This document shows, one piece after another, positions 16,361-25,165 of a stretch of 64,000 bases of DNA. Every line of letters starts with the position of its first letter. Positions within the stretch are counted from its first letter, which is position 1. The notes beneath the pieces are model-generated. The model had not been told where the DNA came from. It ran no database searches and was given only the letters and a program-made list of their open reading frames with translations. The DNA comes from CAVSWT01 sp963731745. GTDB taxonomy: Bacteria; Bacteroidota; Ignavibacteria; Ignavibacteriales; Ignavibacteriaceae. The stretch spans positions 124,001 through 188,000 of the forward strand of contig CAVSWT010000008.1 in assembly GCA_963731745.1 (NCBI GenBank). Reading direction: 5' to 3'. The translations under genes were made by a program, and so were the position numbers.

Positions 16361-17488
16361 CTATTTTAATAAGACCATTTTCTTGGTCTGAATATAACTC
16401 CCAACTTTAAGTTGGTAAAAATATATCCCACTTGGTAGAGGCACATTACTATGTGTTGCCGCAAGATCAATTTCAATCTCGTATGTTCCTGGCTTTTCAT
16501 GTTCATTAACAAGAGTTGCAATTTCATGTCCGAGGATGTCATATATTATTAATTGTACAGACGAGGTATGCCTAGTCTCTACGGAAGGAATGGTATATTT
16601 TATTTTTGTTGAAGGATTAAAGGGATTTGGATAATTTTGATATAAGTGAAAAGAATTTACGCCTTGCAGAAAGTCATCAATAGCTGTTAACGAATTAGGC
16701 CTGCCGGCATTTATCCAAGCTGTTATAATTAATTCGGCTAAAGATTTTGAAGCATGCTGAAATAACTTGGTTGTAAAATTATCCGTTAATTCCCATAGCT
16801 TCTGATAATATTGATCACTGTTTGTATTTCCGGCAAATGTTTTTGCTGCTTTATCTGAACTCAAAACTGAATCAACATAATCATAATTATTATAGATCAT
16901 TTTAAAAACATAATCGCTTATATCTTCAACATAAGAAACTGAATCTGCGATGTAAGAAATTTGCGATGAATATTTATCTATCATTGAAGATTCATATCTC
17001 GAATGAATTCCGCTTTGCCCAGACAGCTGTCCGTTATAATTTTTGGTAATATGAAGAGGCATATGCGCATCGCCGACATAATGCCCGAGATCAGCTGCAA
17101 TTAAAACCGCTCTATTGTAATCTTCTCTTTCGAAAGCTGCTTGAAGTGAATCAGTTGTTGTAATAATTGTCCATGGCAAAATTCCAATATCGATTACTTT
17201 GCTTAAACTAAAGACAGAAACAATTGAATCATAATCTTGGATTATAAAATCACTATCAACAAAACTTTGATAGCTGTCAATATCAATAAAATGTTTCGGT
17301 GATTCAGTAGGATCAGAACCTTTTCTATAATCTGCATCAGAAGCATGATCGCCGAGCTGCTGCATCCAATCAAAATTAAATTCGGTGGGGAAATATTTAA
17401 CCGCGTTTTTGTTAATAATTAAATGCCCGGTTCTCCCCCATCCTGCTAATAATAAAACAGAAAGAACTAAAAATATTTTCTTTAACAT
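16361..17488 (-). CDS. S1/P1 nuclease-like protein with T9SS sorting domain
   Basis: 375 aa. The signal peptide ends just before WGRTGH: a mature N-terminal Trp plus GH is the zinc-binding start of S1/P1 nucleases and zinc phospholipase C. More ligands are visible in LGDHASDAD, SPKHFIDID and AADLGHYVGDAHMPLH. About residues 290-375 are a type A T9SS sorting domain (LYQNYPNPFNPSTKIKY, then IYDILGHEIATLVN, ending YIQTKKMVLLK). It is predicted to be secreted or surface-attached. The sorting domain contains an in-frame palindromic element (16555-16583). First of five consecutive T9SS cargo genes. Confidence 0.85.
   Translation of the reverse strand: MLKKIFLVLSVLLLAGWGRTGHLIINKNAVKYFPTEFNFDWMQQLGDHASDADYRKGSDPTESPKHFIDIDSYQSFVDSDFIIQDYDSIVSVFSLSKVIDIGILPWTIITTTDSLQAAFEREDYNRAVLIAADLGHYVGDAHMPLHITKNYNGQLSGQSGIHSRYESSMIDKYSSQISYIADSVSYVEDISDYVFKMIYNNYDYVDSVLSSDKAAKTFAGNTNSDQYYQKLWELTDNFTTKLFQHASKSLAELIITAWINAGRPNSLTAIDDFLQGVNSFHLYQNYPNPFNPSTKIKYTIPSVETRHTSSVQLIIYDILGHEIATLVNEHEKPGTYEIEIDLAATHSNVPLPSGIYFYQLKVGSYIQTKKMVLLK
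16555..16583. repeat. GTACAGACG...CGTCTCTACG palindromic element inside a T9SS domain
   Basis: GTACAGACGAGG and CCTAGTCTCTACG flank ATATG-like centre sequence, giving an imperfect palindrome. It encodes VETRHTSSVQ between the IP and IYDILG strands of the sorting domain. Homologous elements lie at the same codon position at 17690-17718 and 21691-21719. Confidence 0.75.
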
Positions 17489-17506
17489 TCAAACTTTCAA
17501 TAATGA

Positions 17507-18800
17507 CTATTTCAATAATATCATTTTTTTAGTACTTATAAAACTTCCGGACTTTAATTGATAAAAATAAATCCCGCTTGATAGATGAAATTCATCAGCA
17601 TTAAACTCAACTTCATATTCTCCATGACGATTGTTCTTTATTAACAAGAGTTGCAATTTCATTTCCAAGTATGTCAAAAATTTTGAATTGTACAGACGCA
17701 TCGCGATACGTCTCTACGAATGGAATTGAATATTTTATTTTTGTTGCTGGGTTAAATGGGTTTGGATAGTTTTGAGATAAAGAAAACTTAGCAGAATTAA
17801 ACTGCTCTGAGTTAATATTTGTAATAGTATTCCCATGAATATTTCTATATACTTTTCCTCCGTCGCATAACAGCCATCCGGTTTGCGAATCTGTGAAAAC
17901 AATATCCCGCGTTTCTGATATATTTTCATACTCGCTCCAATTTCTACCTGAGTCGCTGCTGAAGGATAAATTATTGGCGCAGAACCAAATTTTAGAAGGA
18001 TCACCTGGAATAAATTCAAAATCACCTGCCCATCCTACAGTATCTATATAGAAAGTTTCCCAATTTTCACCGCCGTCAGTGGTTCGATATATATCATGTT
18101 CGGAGTTATTAGCTATTCCATAATTTTCATTATAAAATTTTAATGCCGCGGCATAGCCGTTAAAATTGGTAACATTCCAGCTATCTCCGCTTTGTGTAGT
18201 TTTTCTTATTTTTTGAGGTATTGAAAATGAAGTATAAAAATATCCTACTTCCGGATTAACAAAATCAATTCGTCTCCAAAGATCTCCCGAGCCTACTCCA
18301 ATTAATGAAGTATCATTAACCGATATCCAATTTTTTCCACCGTCAGTTGTTTTTAAAAATATTGCGGGAGCATCACCTGCTGCTGCATCACCCATTGCGA
18401 TTCCATCATTGCCGAACATTTCCACATAATTCATAAAGCTGGTTTTAGTAGAATCACTAAAACTTACATCCCATGAAGTTCCGCTGTTGGTTGTTATATA
18501 AATTTTACCTTTATCAGTAACTGCTACAAAATTGCTTTTATCAATTATACATAAATCCATTGCTATATCAACTGAAATAGAAATAGAAATGTTTGTCCAA
18601 TTATTTCCCCCGTCGGTAGTATTAAATATTCCATCAGAATAACTGCATACCGCAAAGCTGCTGTCAACGGCATCTATTGCATAGCCATTACCCCACGAAC
18701 TTGACAAGCCATTATTTTTTAATACCCATTGAGCATTTGCTACTCCCCCAGCAATTACAACTATCAAAAGTATTTTGTATAAAGATGGTAATAATTTCAT
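17507..18800 (-). CDS. propeller-repeat T9SS cargo protein, frameshifted in sorting domain
   Basis: The main frame (17613-18800) gives 395 aa: a signal peptide (ending VANA), then Ycf48/BNR-type propeller repeats marked by GGNNWTN, GTSWDVS, GGKNWIS, GDSWNVT, GGENWET and GRNWSEY, then NYPNPFNPATKIKY and IFDILGNEIATLVNKEQ, after which it ends early. The missing sorting-domain end (EYEVEFNAD...SSGIYFYQLKSGSF...MILLK) continues in another frame to 17507. One extra base near 17624-17630 explains it; removing it gives a clean 430 aa. Either a sequence error, or a genuine loss of the outer-membrane sorting signal. No enzyme function is visible. Confidence 0.75.
17690..17718. repeat. GTACAGACG...CGTCTCTACG palindromic element inside a T9SS domain
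   Basis: GTACAGACGCATCGCGAT followed by ACGTCTCTACG, with the palindromic core ATCGCGAT. It encodes VETYRDASVQ between the IP and IFDILG strands, the same place as in the neighbouring genes, but with a different centre from the copies at 16555 and 21691. Confidence 0.75.
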
Positions 18801-18818
18801 TTCTCTCCTTTTACATTT

Positions 18819-20136
18819 TTATTTGATTAATATCATTTTATTTGTTTGAATAAAACTTTTTGCTTTTCCAAAGGATCCTATGGAAAGTTGATAAAAATAA
18901 ACTCCGCTTGAGAGGTTGTATCTCACCAGCATCGAACTCAAATTCATACTCTCCGGGAGATTGTTCTTTATTAACAAGAGTAGCAATTTCATTTCCGAGT
19001 ATGTCATATATTTTCAGTGTAACCAACCCACCCCTTGCCCCTCCCAAGAGGGGATTTTTATTTGAGGGAATTATATATTTTATTTTTGTTGCTGGATTAA
19101 ATGGGTTTGGATAATTTTGAGAGAGACTAAATTCTAGAGATTTAAGCTTATCATGTACTGACGTAATTAATCTTATTGTATAAAATCCACTATCAGGTTC
19201 AATATCATATTCCGGGAAAAGCCCTTTGTCTTTAGCAATAATCCTGTATTTAAATTGATACCCATCATTTAATAATTCCTTATTTAGATTTATACTCGTA
19301 TAATAGAAATCACTTCGATCATCTTCTAAATTGCATATTAAATTTTGCTCGTTATAATTACTATCCCCTTTTTGATAAAAATAATCGACTTTAACCGAGT
19401 CTATATAGTGACGCGGTTTATTACTAGGATTTCCACCAATATTTATAATTGTGTAAGTATGCTTAACTTGAAACCGAAGAGTAAATGTAGAATCACTCAA
19501 CGAATCTGGTGGAGTAAAAATAATTTGAGGAGGCGTTTTGTCATCATAAATAATAGTAGAATCTCCTTGATGAATTAATGCTTCAACTAAATATGAATAA
19601 CTATTATAATGATAACCGGCAGCTGCAGTTTCCTCTTTATATACTTCCCCAATATTATTTGAATACAAGATTTTATTTAATCCCATATATGAATTAGGCG
19701 CTGTAAAACCTTTTAATTTTATTGTATCATTTAAAAATATATAATTAAACTCCGTTACTTTAACCTGATTTTCGCTCGGCGGTATATATGGACTATTATA
19801 TTGAATAAATTCTTCTCCATTTGAAAGTGTAAAATCCATAAAAACTAATTCGACACTATCACGCAATGTAACAATCTTATTTTCTTCTTCATTGTAACGA
19901 AACCAATTGGAAAATTTTCTATTATAAGTTTTATTGTTGATCAAAGTATCTTTTGAATATTGTACTTCTTCCACATCATAGCCTTCATATCCAATATTAA
20001 AAGAATGTGTTTCCGTTAAATAATACCATCGATTCTCTTTGTTAAGAGGCCAATAATTTGATGATGAATCAATTACTTGAGGAAATAATTGAGCATTGAA
20101 AATCAAACAAAGAAAGATTCCCCATAATAATTTCAT
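18819..20136 (-). CDS. T9SS cargo protein of unknown function, frameshifted in sorting domain
   Basis: The main frame (18838-20136) gives 432 aa with a signal peptide, a beta-rich domain that is not recognised, and a sorting domain (LSQNYPNPFNPATKIKY, IYDILGNEIATLVNKEQSPGEYEFEFDAG) that then runs into unrelated residues. The right continuation (RYNLSSGVYFYQLSIGSF...TNKMILIK) is in another frame to 18819. One extra base near 18919-18925 accounts for it; the repaired protein is 438 aa. The ATG overlaps the stop of the M28 peptidase gene by 4 bases. The loop insert NKNPLLGGARGG comes from a palindromic repeat (19021-19066). Confidence 0.72.
19021..19066. repeat. CCCCTCCCAAGAGGGG element inside a T9SS domain
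   Basis: Starts AACCAACCCACCCCTTG, then CCCCTCCCAAGAGGGG and ATTTTTATTTGAGGG. It encodes NKNPLLGGARGGLV in frame between IP and LKIYDILG. A nearly identical element is at 20316-20364 in the next gene, and a diverged intergenic copy starts at 36594. Confidence 0.75.
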
Positions 20137-21473
20137 TTAAGCACCACCATTTTATTGGTCTGAATAAAACTTCCGATTTTTAATTGATAAAAATAAATCC
20201 CGCTGGAGAGATTGTATTTGCCGGCATCAAATTCTACTTCATATTTTCCTGGTGTCTGTTCTTTATTAACGAGAGTTGCAATTTCATTTCCAAGGATGTC
20301 ATATATTTTCAGTATGACCAACCCACTCCTTGCCCCTCCCAAGAGGGGATTTTTATTTGAGGGAATTATATACTTTATTTTTGTGGTTGGGTTAAATGGG
20401 TTTGGATAATTTTGGTAAAGCCTGAATGCTTCAACTAAATTCGTTGGTTCATTAACATTCACTGCAAGTTTTGAAGCAAAAGAAGCAGCTGCTGCTAAAT
20501 CCAGTTGTGTCACTTTTTTGACTAATTCCATATTCAGAGTTCCCAATGTATCCGACGAGGTATGGTAATATGGATTAGCTGAATAAAATGTACTGTTATT
20601 CCATGGCGGAGCATTTTCGATTAATAAAATAGATTTGTATCCTTTATCCCAGAAAGAAGCATGATCACTATAAGTATCAGCAGGAAAAGGAGGATTATTA
20701 ATTGTTAAGCCAACTGCGTATAAATTATTTGCTTCAATAATTTTATCACCGAGCCATTTAGAATTATTATTTGACACAATTGCGGTGTAGTCAAAATTAT
20801 CATTATAGCCCACCATGTCCATAATTATTGCACCGATGATATTTTCGTTTTTCTTTCGTAATTCATCTGCAAAATGCTCGCTCCCATAATGATGCCCTAA
20901 ATAGGCCGGACCGCTTTCTTCTGCTCCGAAAGCAACAAATTTGATAGTATATCTATTTGTATATTGAAAGGATGTATCAGATAAAATTCTTGCAAGTTCA
21001 ATTAAACCCGCAACACCAGTGGCATTATCATCTGCGCCGGGTGCTTTGATTGTTTTCCATTGTTGATTCCACATAGTAGCACCCATTCTGCTTGCAGAAC
21101 AATCTAAATGAGCGCCAACAATAAATGTCCCATCTAAATTTCCTTGAAGAGTAGCAACAATATTAAAAATTGGTTTTTTATTATAAGGTGTAACAGCATC
21201 CGGGATGTAAAATGTATCTAATTCTACTGAAGTTAAATTATAAATTGAATCAAATTGATTTTTAACATACACAACTGCACTGTCAAAACCCGGCGTTAAA
21301 TTTACTCTGCTGTAATGTCCTGAAGCGTACTGCAAAGATTTAATATGATTTGATAAATTTTCAATTGAAACAGAATCTTTCATTCTATTAATTTTATTGA
21401 ACAAATCCTGTTGAGCAAAAGAAACGAAATTGATTACAACAAAAATGAAAAATATTAAAAATGTTCTCAGCAT
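20133..21473 (-). CDS. M28 family zinc metallopeptidase with T9SS sorting domain
   Basis: 446 aa. Signal peptide ends near SFAQ. Peptidase M28 core with zinc ligands: His/Asp in VGAHLDCS, Asp in GADDNATGVAGLIELA, Glu-Glu in FGAEESGPAYLGHHYG, Asp in IIMDMVGYND, and His in YSDHASFW. Substrate class is aminopeptidase-like. C-terminal type A sorting domain (LYQNYPNPFNPTTKIKY to TNKMVVLK) is intact, so it is predicted to be exported by T9SS. It contains the palindromic insert NKNPLLGGARSG (20316-20364). Confidence 0.92.
   Translation of the reverse strand: MLRTFLIFFIFVVINFVSFAQQDLFNKINRMKDSVSIENLSNHIKSLQYASGHYSRVNLTPGFDSAVVYVKNQFDSIYNLTSVELDTFYIPDAVTPYNKKPIFNIVATLQGNLDGTFIVGAHLDCSASRMGATMWNQQWKTIKAPGADDNATGVAGLIELARILSDTSFQYTNRYTIKFVAFGAEESGPAYLGHHYGSEHFADELRKKNENIIGAIIMDMVGYNDNFDYTAIVSNNNSKWLGDKIIEANNLYAVGLTINNPPFPADTYSDHASFWDKGYKSILLIENAPPWNNSTFYSANPYYHTSSDTLGTLNMELVKKVTQLDLAAAASFASKLAVNVNEPTNLVEAFRLYQNYPNPFNPTTKIKYIIPSNKNPLLGGARSGLVILKIYDILGNEIATLVNKEQTPGKYEVEFDAGKYNLSSGIYFYQLKIGSFIQTNKMVVLK
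20316..20364. repeat. CCCCTCCCAAGAGGGG element inside a T9SS domain
   Basis: Almost the same sequence as 19021-19066 (ACCAACCCACTCCTTG, then CCCCTCCCAAGAGGGG and ATTTTTATTTGAGGG). Encodes NKNPLLGGARSGLV at the same place in the sorting domain of the M28 peptidase. Confidence 0.75.
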
Positions 21474-21508
21474 ATCGTTTAGTTTTTGATAATAGTTTAG
21501 TAGAATAT

Positions 21509-23367
21509 TTATTTAAGCAGTACTAATTTTTTAGTTTGAGCAAATGAACCAGCTTTCAATCGATAAAAATATATTCCGCTTGATAGATGATATTTTCCAG
21601 CATCAAAAACTATTTCATATTCTCCGGGAGATTGTTCTTTATTTACAAGTGTCGCTATTCCATTTCCAAGTATGTCATAAATCTTCAATTGTACAGACGA
21701 GGCATGCCTCGTCTCTACGAAAGGAATGTTATATTTTATTTTAGTTGTGGGGTTAAATGGGTTTGGATAATTTTGTGATAATGAAAATTTTAACGGTATA
21801 TTCTTTGGCTCGTCCTCAACACCAACAACTGTTGTATCCCCATATACTACTCCATTAATAACTGCGCCTTTTAATATTGACGACGAAGTAAGTAATTCTC
21901 CGCCTTCATCTTTAATTAATCCGAGTCCTTTAACAAAATTATATAATTGATATCCGGAACCCGTCAATAACATTGAATATTGATACTCTTGAGAATTTAA
22001 TCCAAATTTATTGTAAGATGTTAAATTTTCCAGAAACCATCCGTACTCATACTCATTACCTCTATTAAAATAAACAGTATCACCGACATTAGCTGCAGTA
22101 AAATCATAATATGGTATTTCAGAATTGGACTGAAGCCGGTAAACAATTCCATTTGAAGTATCTATCCTTTCATAGGAATATGTTTGCGAACCAGAGATAG
22201 TATTAATTAATTTATAATAATGCTTTTCTTTGATAATCGTATCGCCAATTACGCTGACTGTATAATTGCTATGATACATTTCAACATTATATATATATAC
22301 CCAACTATTTCCAATTTCCAATGGGTATAAATTTAATATTTCCGGATTGATTGGAAGATGTTTGATTGTTTTAATTGTATCTGGAGTTATTTCATATAAA
22401 TCATATTTTGTTGCTGCATATAGTATATTCGAATTAGGCTTTTTATAAATGCCAATTATTTTTCTATCTAAATTTTTATAGACACTAAAACTTTCTCCAA
22501 AGTTATTGGAGAAATAAATATTTTTTTTGTCAGCAAGGTAAATTGTACCAGCTTGTGAATAATCTACACTAACATATAGTTCACCAATACTGCTAAACCG
22601 ATTTGTCCAGCTAAATGCATTCCCCTGATTATTGGATACTGAAAGTTTATATGAATTATTATTATAAAATACCCGATAGACATAATTGGAATCTTTATCA
22701 AATAAAATTTTATTATCACTACTGTGATTTGATTTAGAAGTATCTACAATCGAAAATGTTTTTCCTCCGTCTGTTGATTTATTTAATTCGCCTAAATCTG
22801 TAGCTCCAAAAATATTTGATCATTCTTTGGAGAAATTGCAATTAAATTTATTGGAGTTGTAGAGACTGTATCCCACGTCCACCCACCATCAACACTTCGA
22901 TACAAAGTTTCTCTTATTGATGAATAAATAAGACTGTCATTTTGTTTTGATATTTCTAAATTGCCATCGTATCCACCAAAAACATCAAGTAATTGCTGCC
23001 CTGAATCAAACCTAAGAATAAATGCATTCGGATCAACAGTAACCCCAACAGCATTATATATATACTTGTGAGGATTATTATCCCAAAATTCATAATCCGT
23101 GATTGACATATAACCATTAAACAAAGTTCCACCATCAAACAAAAACAATGAATCTGAATTATTTTTTATATCAAAATGATAGATGCTATTTTCTTCATAG
23201 TCATCCATTGGTGCATTTCTATGTTGGTAAAAATACAATCGATAAAACAAATGAGTGTTACCGTTATAATCTTCCATTCCTTTTAGTTCTGAAAATGTAT
23301 AGTATTTTTGCTGCGGAAAGAATGAAGTGGTTAAGATTAGGACAAAAAGAAAAGCTAATTTTTTCAT
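21509..23367 (-). CDS. long T9SS cargo protein with propeller-like half, frameshifted
   Basis: One gene in two frames. The first part (22792-23367) has a signal peptide ending FFPQQ and a propeller-like region (YRSVDGGWTWDTVS). It ends early at a run of five A (22808-22812). Reading on in the next frame gives FGATDLGELNKSTDGGKTF, SNNQGNAFSWTNRF, FSNNFGESF and reaches LEIGNSWVYIYN with no stop, through a type A sorting domain ending TKKLVLLK at 21509. One missing base in that A-run (T-run on the coding strand) restores 619 aa. The N-terminal half is Ycf48/BNR-like; the middle is unknown. The TTG at 22321 is an internal codon, not a start. Confidence 0.78.
21691..21719. repeat. GTACAGACG...CGTCTCTACG palindromic element inside a T9SS domain
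   Basis: GTACAGACGAGGCATGCC then TCGTCTCTACG, with the perfect core ACGAGGCATGCCTCGT. It encodes VETRHASSVQ between IP and LKIYDILG of the sorting domain. It is the best-preserved palindrome of the three copies in this cluster. Confidence 0.78.
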
Positions 23368-23429
23368 AATGAACCCCTATCTTTTATTATTGCCTAACAC
23401 ATTTTAACCTTTTTTGCTTCGAAAAGCAA

Positions 23430-24170
23430 TTACGAAATTGTTAAGCTTCGCTGCCTTAATATTTCAAAAAGTATTATACCTGAGGCAACAGAAACGTTTA
23501 GCGATTGAATGTTCCCCATCATCGGAATGTTAATTAAAAAATCGCAGTTATCAGCGGTGAGTTTTCTAATCCCCTTTTCTTCATTTCCAATTATTAAAAC
23601 TGTTGGAAGTTTATAATCAACAGTTGTATAGTCTTTAGAATTTTCTGTCAATGTAGAACCAAAAATCCAAAAGCCGTTTTCCTTTAATTGCTTTAGCGCT
23701 TGTGCGAGATTTCCAACCGCACAAATATTTGCATATTCAGTTGCGCCGGCGGAAGTCTTTGCAACCGTTTCGTTTATTGGTGCACTATTATGTTTTGTGA
23801 TTATAATTCCGTCAACGCCGCTGCAATCTGCAGTTCTAATTATAGCACCTAAATTGTGTGTATCCTGGATTGAATCCAAAATTAATATTAGAGGATATTT
23901 CGATTGTTTAGATTTTGTGATTATTTCTTCAAGTGATGTAAATTCGAATGAAGGTTTAAGTCCAATTACACCTTGAGTATTTTTATTGTCGGTTATTGAC
24001 TTAAATTTTTGAATTGGAATTTCATTGCATTTAATCCCCTTTTTCTTCGCTGCTATTCGAATTGAATTTATAATTCCGCCTTGCTGTCCATATAAAATAT
24101 AAACTTGCTCAATTTCTTCATTTGAATTAATTGCTTCTAATACTGGTTTTCTGCCGATGATTAAGTTCAT
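23430..24170 (-). CDS. rlmB: 23S rRNA (guanosine-2'-O)-methyltransferase RlmB-like (SpoU/TrmH)
   Basis: 246 aa. N-terminal substrate-binding domain (IIGRKPVLEAINSNEEIEQVYI) and a knotted SPOUT domain with the three SpoU motifs: DTHNLGAIIRTADC, IIGNEEKGIRKL and MGNIQSLNVSVASGI. Predicted to 2'-O-methylate a guanosine of 23S rRNA; closely related TrmH-type enzymes cannot be fully excluded. Confidence 0.9.
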   Translation of the reverse strand: MNLIIGRKPVLEAINSNEEIEQVYILYGQQGGIINSIRIAAKKKGIKCNEIPIQKFKSITDNKNTQGVIGLKPSFEFTSLEEIITKSKQSKYPLILILDSIQDTHNLGAIIRTADCSGVDGIIITKHNSAPINETVAKTSAGATEYANICAVGNLAQALKQLKENGFWIFGSTLTENSKDYTTVDYKLPTVLIIGNEEKGIRKLTADNCDFLINIPMMGNIQSLNVSVASGIILFEILRQRSLTIS

Positions 24171-24215
24171 TTTAATAATTCAAAAATCAAAGGTCAAAAT
24201 TCAAAAAATTCTTAA

Positions 24216-25079
24216 TTACTTTTTCTTAGTCTTTGGCGTTTCAAGCTTAAATGGCGGAGGAGTAAATCTATTTATATCCGGATTAGTTTTATAGTAATAC
24301 AATCCAATACTTCCTACTGCTATCATCACTACGGATATTAATTGAGCTTCAGATAATCCAAACATAAGTCGTGGATTTAATCTTAAAAATTCTATTAAAA
24401 ATCTTTCTAATCCTTGGAGAATTAGATAGATCATGAAAAGTTGACCGTAAGGCCAATCCTTTTTTCTCAATTTCCAAAGAATCCAAAAGATGACCATCAT
24501 CATTAAGAATTCATAAATCGGAGTGGGATGCAATGGAGTATTATCCGGAACAAATCCATTTGGAAACGATTTGGCAATATCTGTTCCTCTAAACATAATA
24601 TGCGGTGGAACAGTTCCGTTTGAATAATCTGTTCCCCAGGGCAAGTTAGTTGGAATTCCATAATCACCATCACCTGCTAAATGGCAGCCAATTCTTCCTA
24701 TACCATATGCAATTGCTAATGAAGGAGCGGTTGCATCAGCAATATATAAAAATGGGATTTTCTTTTTTCTGGTATAAATCCAAATTACAACTACAGATAA
24801 TATTAGGCCGCCGTAAAAAGTTAATCCTCCCGGTGAAAAAGCGCTTCCGATAGGATCCTGAATAAACATGTTCCAATTTTCAATTAGGTCAAGAGCTTTG
24901 CTTCCTACAATGCCAAAAATTATTGCCATCAATGTAACTTCTGTAGCAATGTTTGGATGTAATTTTTTTCTTTCAATTTCTTTGGTGAGAAGATAGCTTG
25001 CAACTATAAATGCTATACCCAACATTAAGCCGAAGCTGTATACTGTAAAGGGACCTATTTTGAAAAGTTCAGGATACAT
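24216..25079 (-). CDS. lgt: prolipoprotein diacylglyceryl transferase
   Basis: 287 aa, seven-TM inner-membrane enzyme. Signature GGLTFYGGLI, the conserved IAYGIGRIGCHLAGDGDYG, and LHPTPIYEF (catalytic His region) are present, as is the late ERFLIEFLR motif. It adds diacylglycerol to the lipobox Cys of prolipoproteins, several of which are encoded in this window. Lnt, the last enzyme of the pathway, is at 50314-51990. Confidence 0.96.
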   Translation of the reverse strand: MYPELFKIGPFTVYSFGLMLGIAFIVASYLLTKEIERKKLHPNIATEVTLMAIIFGIVGSKALDLIENWNMFIQDPIGSAFSPGGLTFYGGLILSVVVIWIYTRKKKIPFLYIADATAPSLAIAYGIGRIGCHLAGDGDYGIPTNLPWGTDYSNGTVPPHIMFRGTDIAKSFPNGFVPDNTPLHPTPIYEFLMMMVIFWILWKLRKKDWPYGQLFMIYLILQGLERFLIEFLRLNPRLMFGLSEAQLISVVMIAVGSIGLYYYKTNPDINRFTPPPFKLETPKTKKK

Positions 25080-25084
25080 TTGTT

Positions 25085-25165
25085 CTCCTTAAAAGGTCAA
25101 AAGTAAAAAGTCAAAATTCAAAACGTAGAAGATTTCGCTAATAATTTTGATTTTTGACTTTTGAA
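25085..25165. repeat. AT-rich inverted repeat at the hisS 3' end
   Basis: AAAAGGTCAAAAGTAAAAAG and GTCAAAATTCAAAA on one side face TAATTTTGATTTTTGACTTTTG on the other. The right arm encodes the last residues of HisS (ISKVKNQNY). Related AAAGTCAAAATTC-like stretches occur at 24175-24205 and 11945-11965. It might fold as a weak terminator after hisS. Confidence 0.45.
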
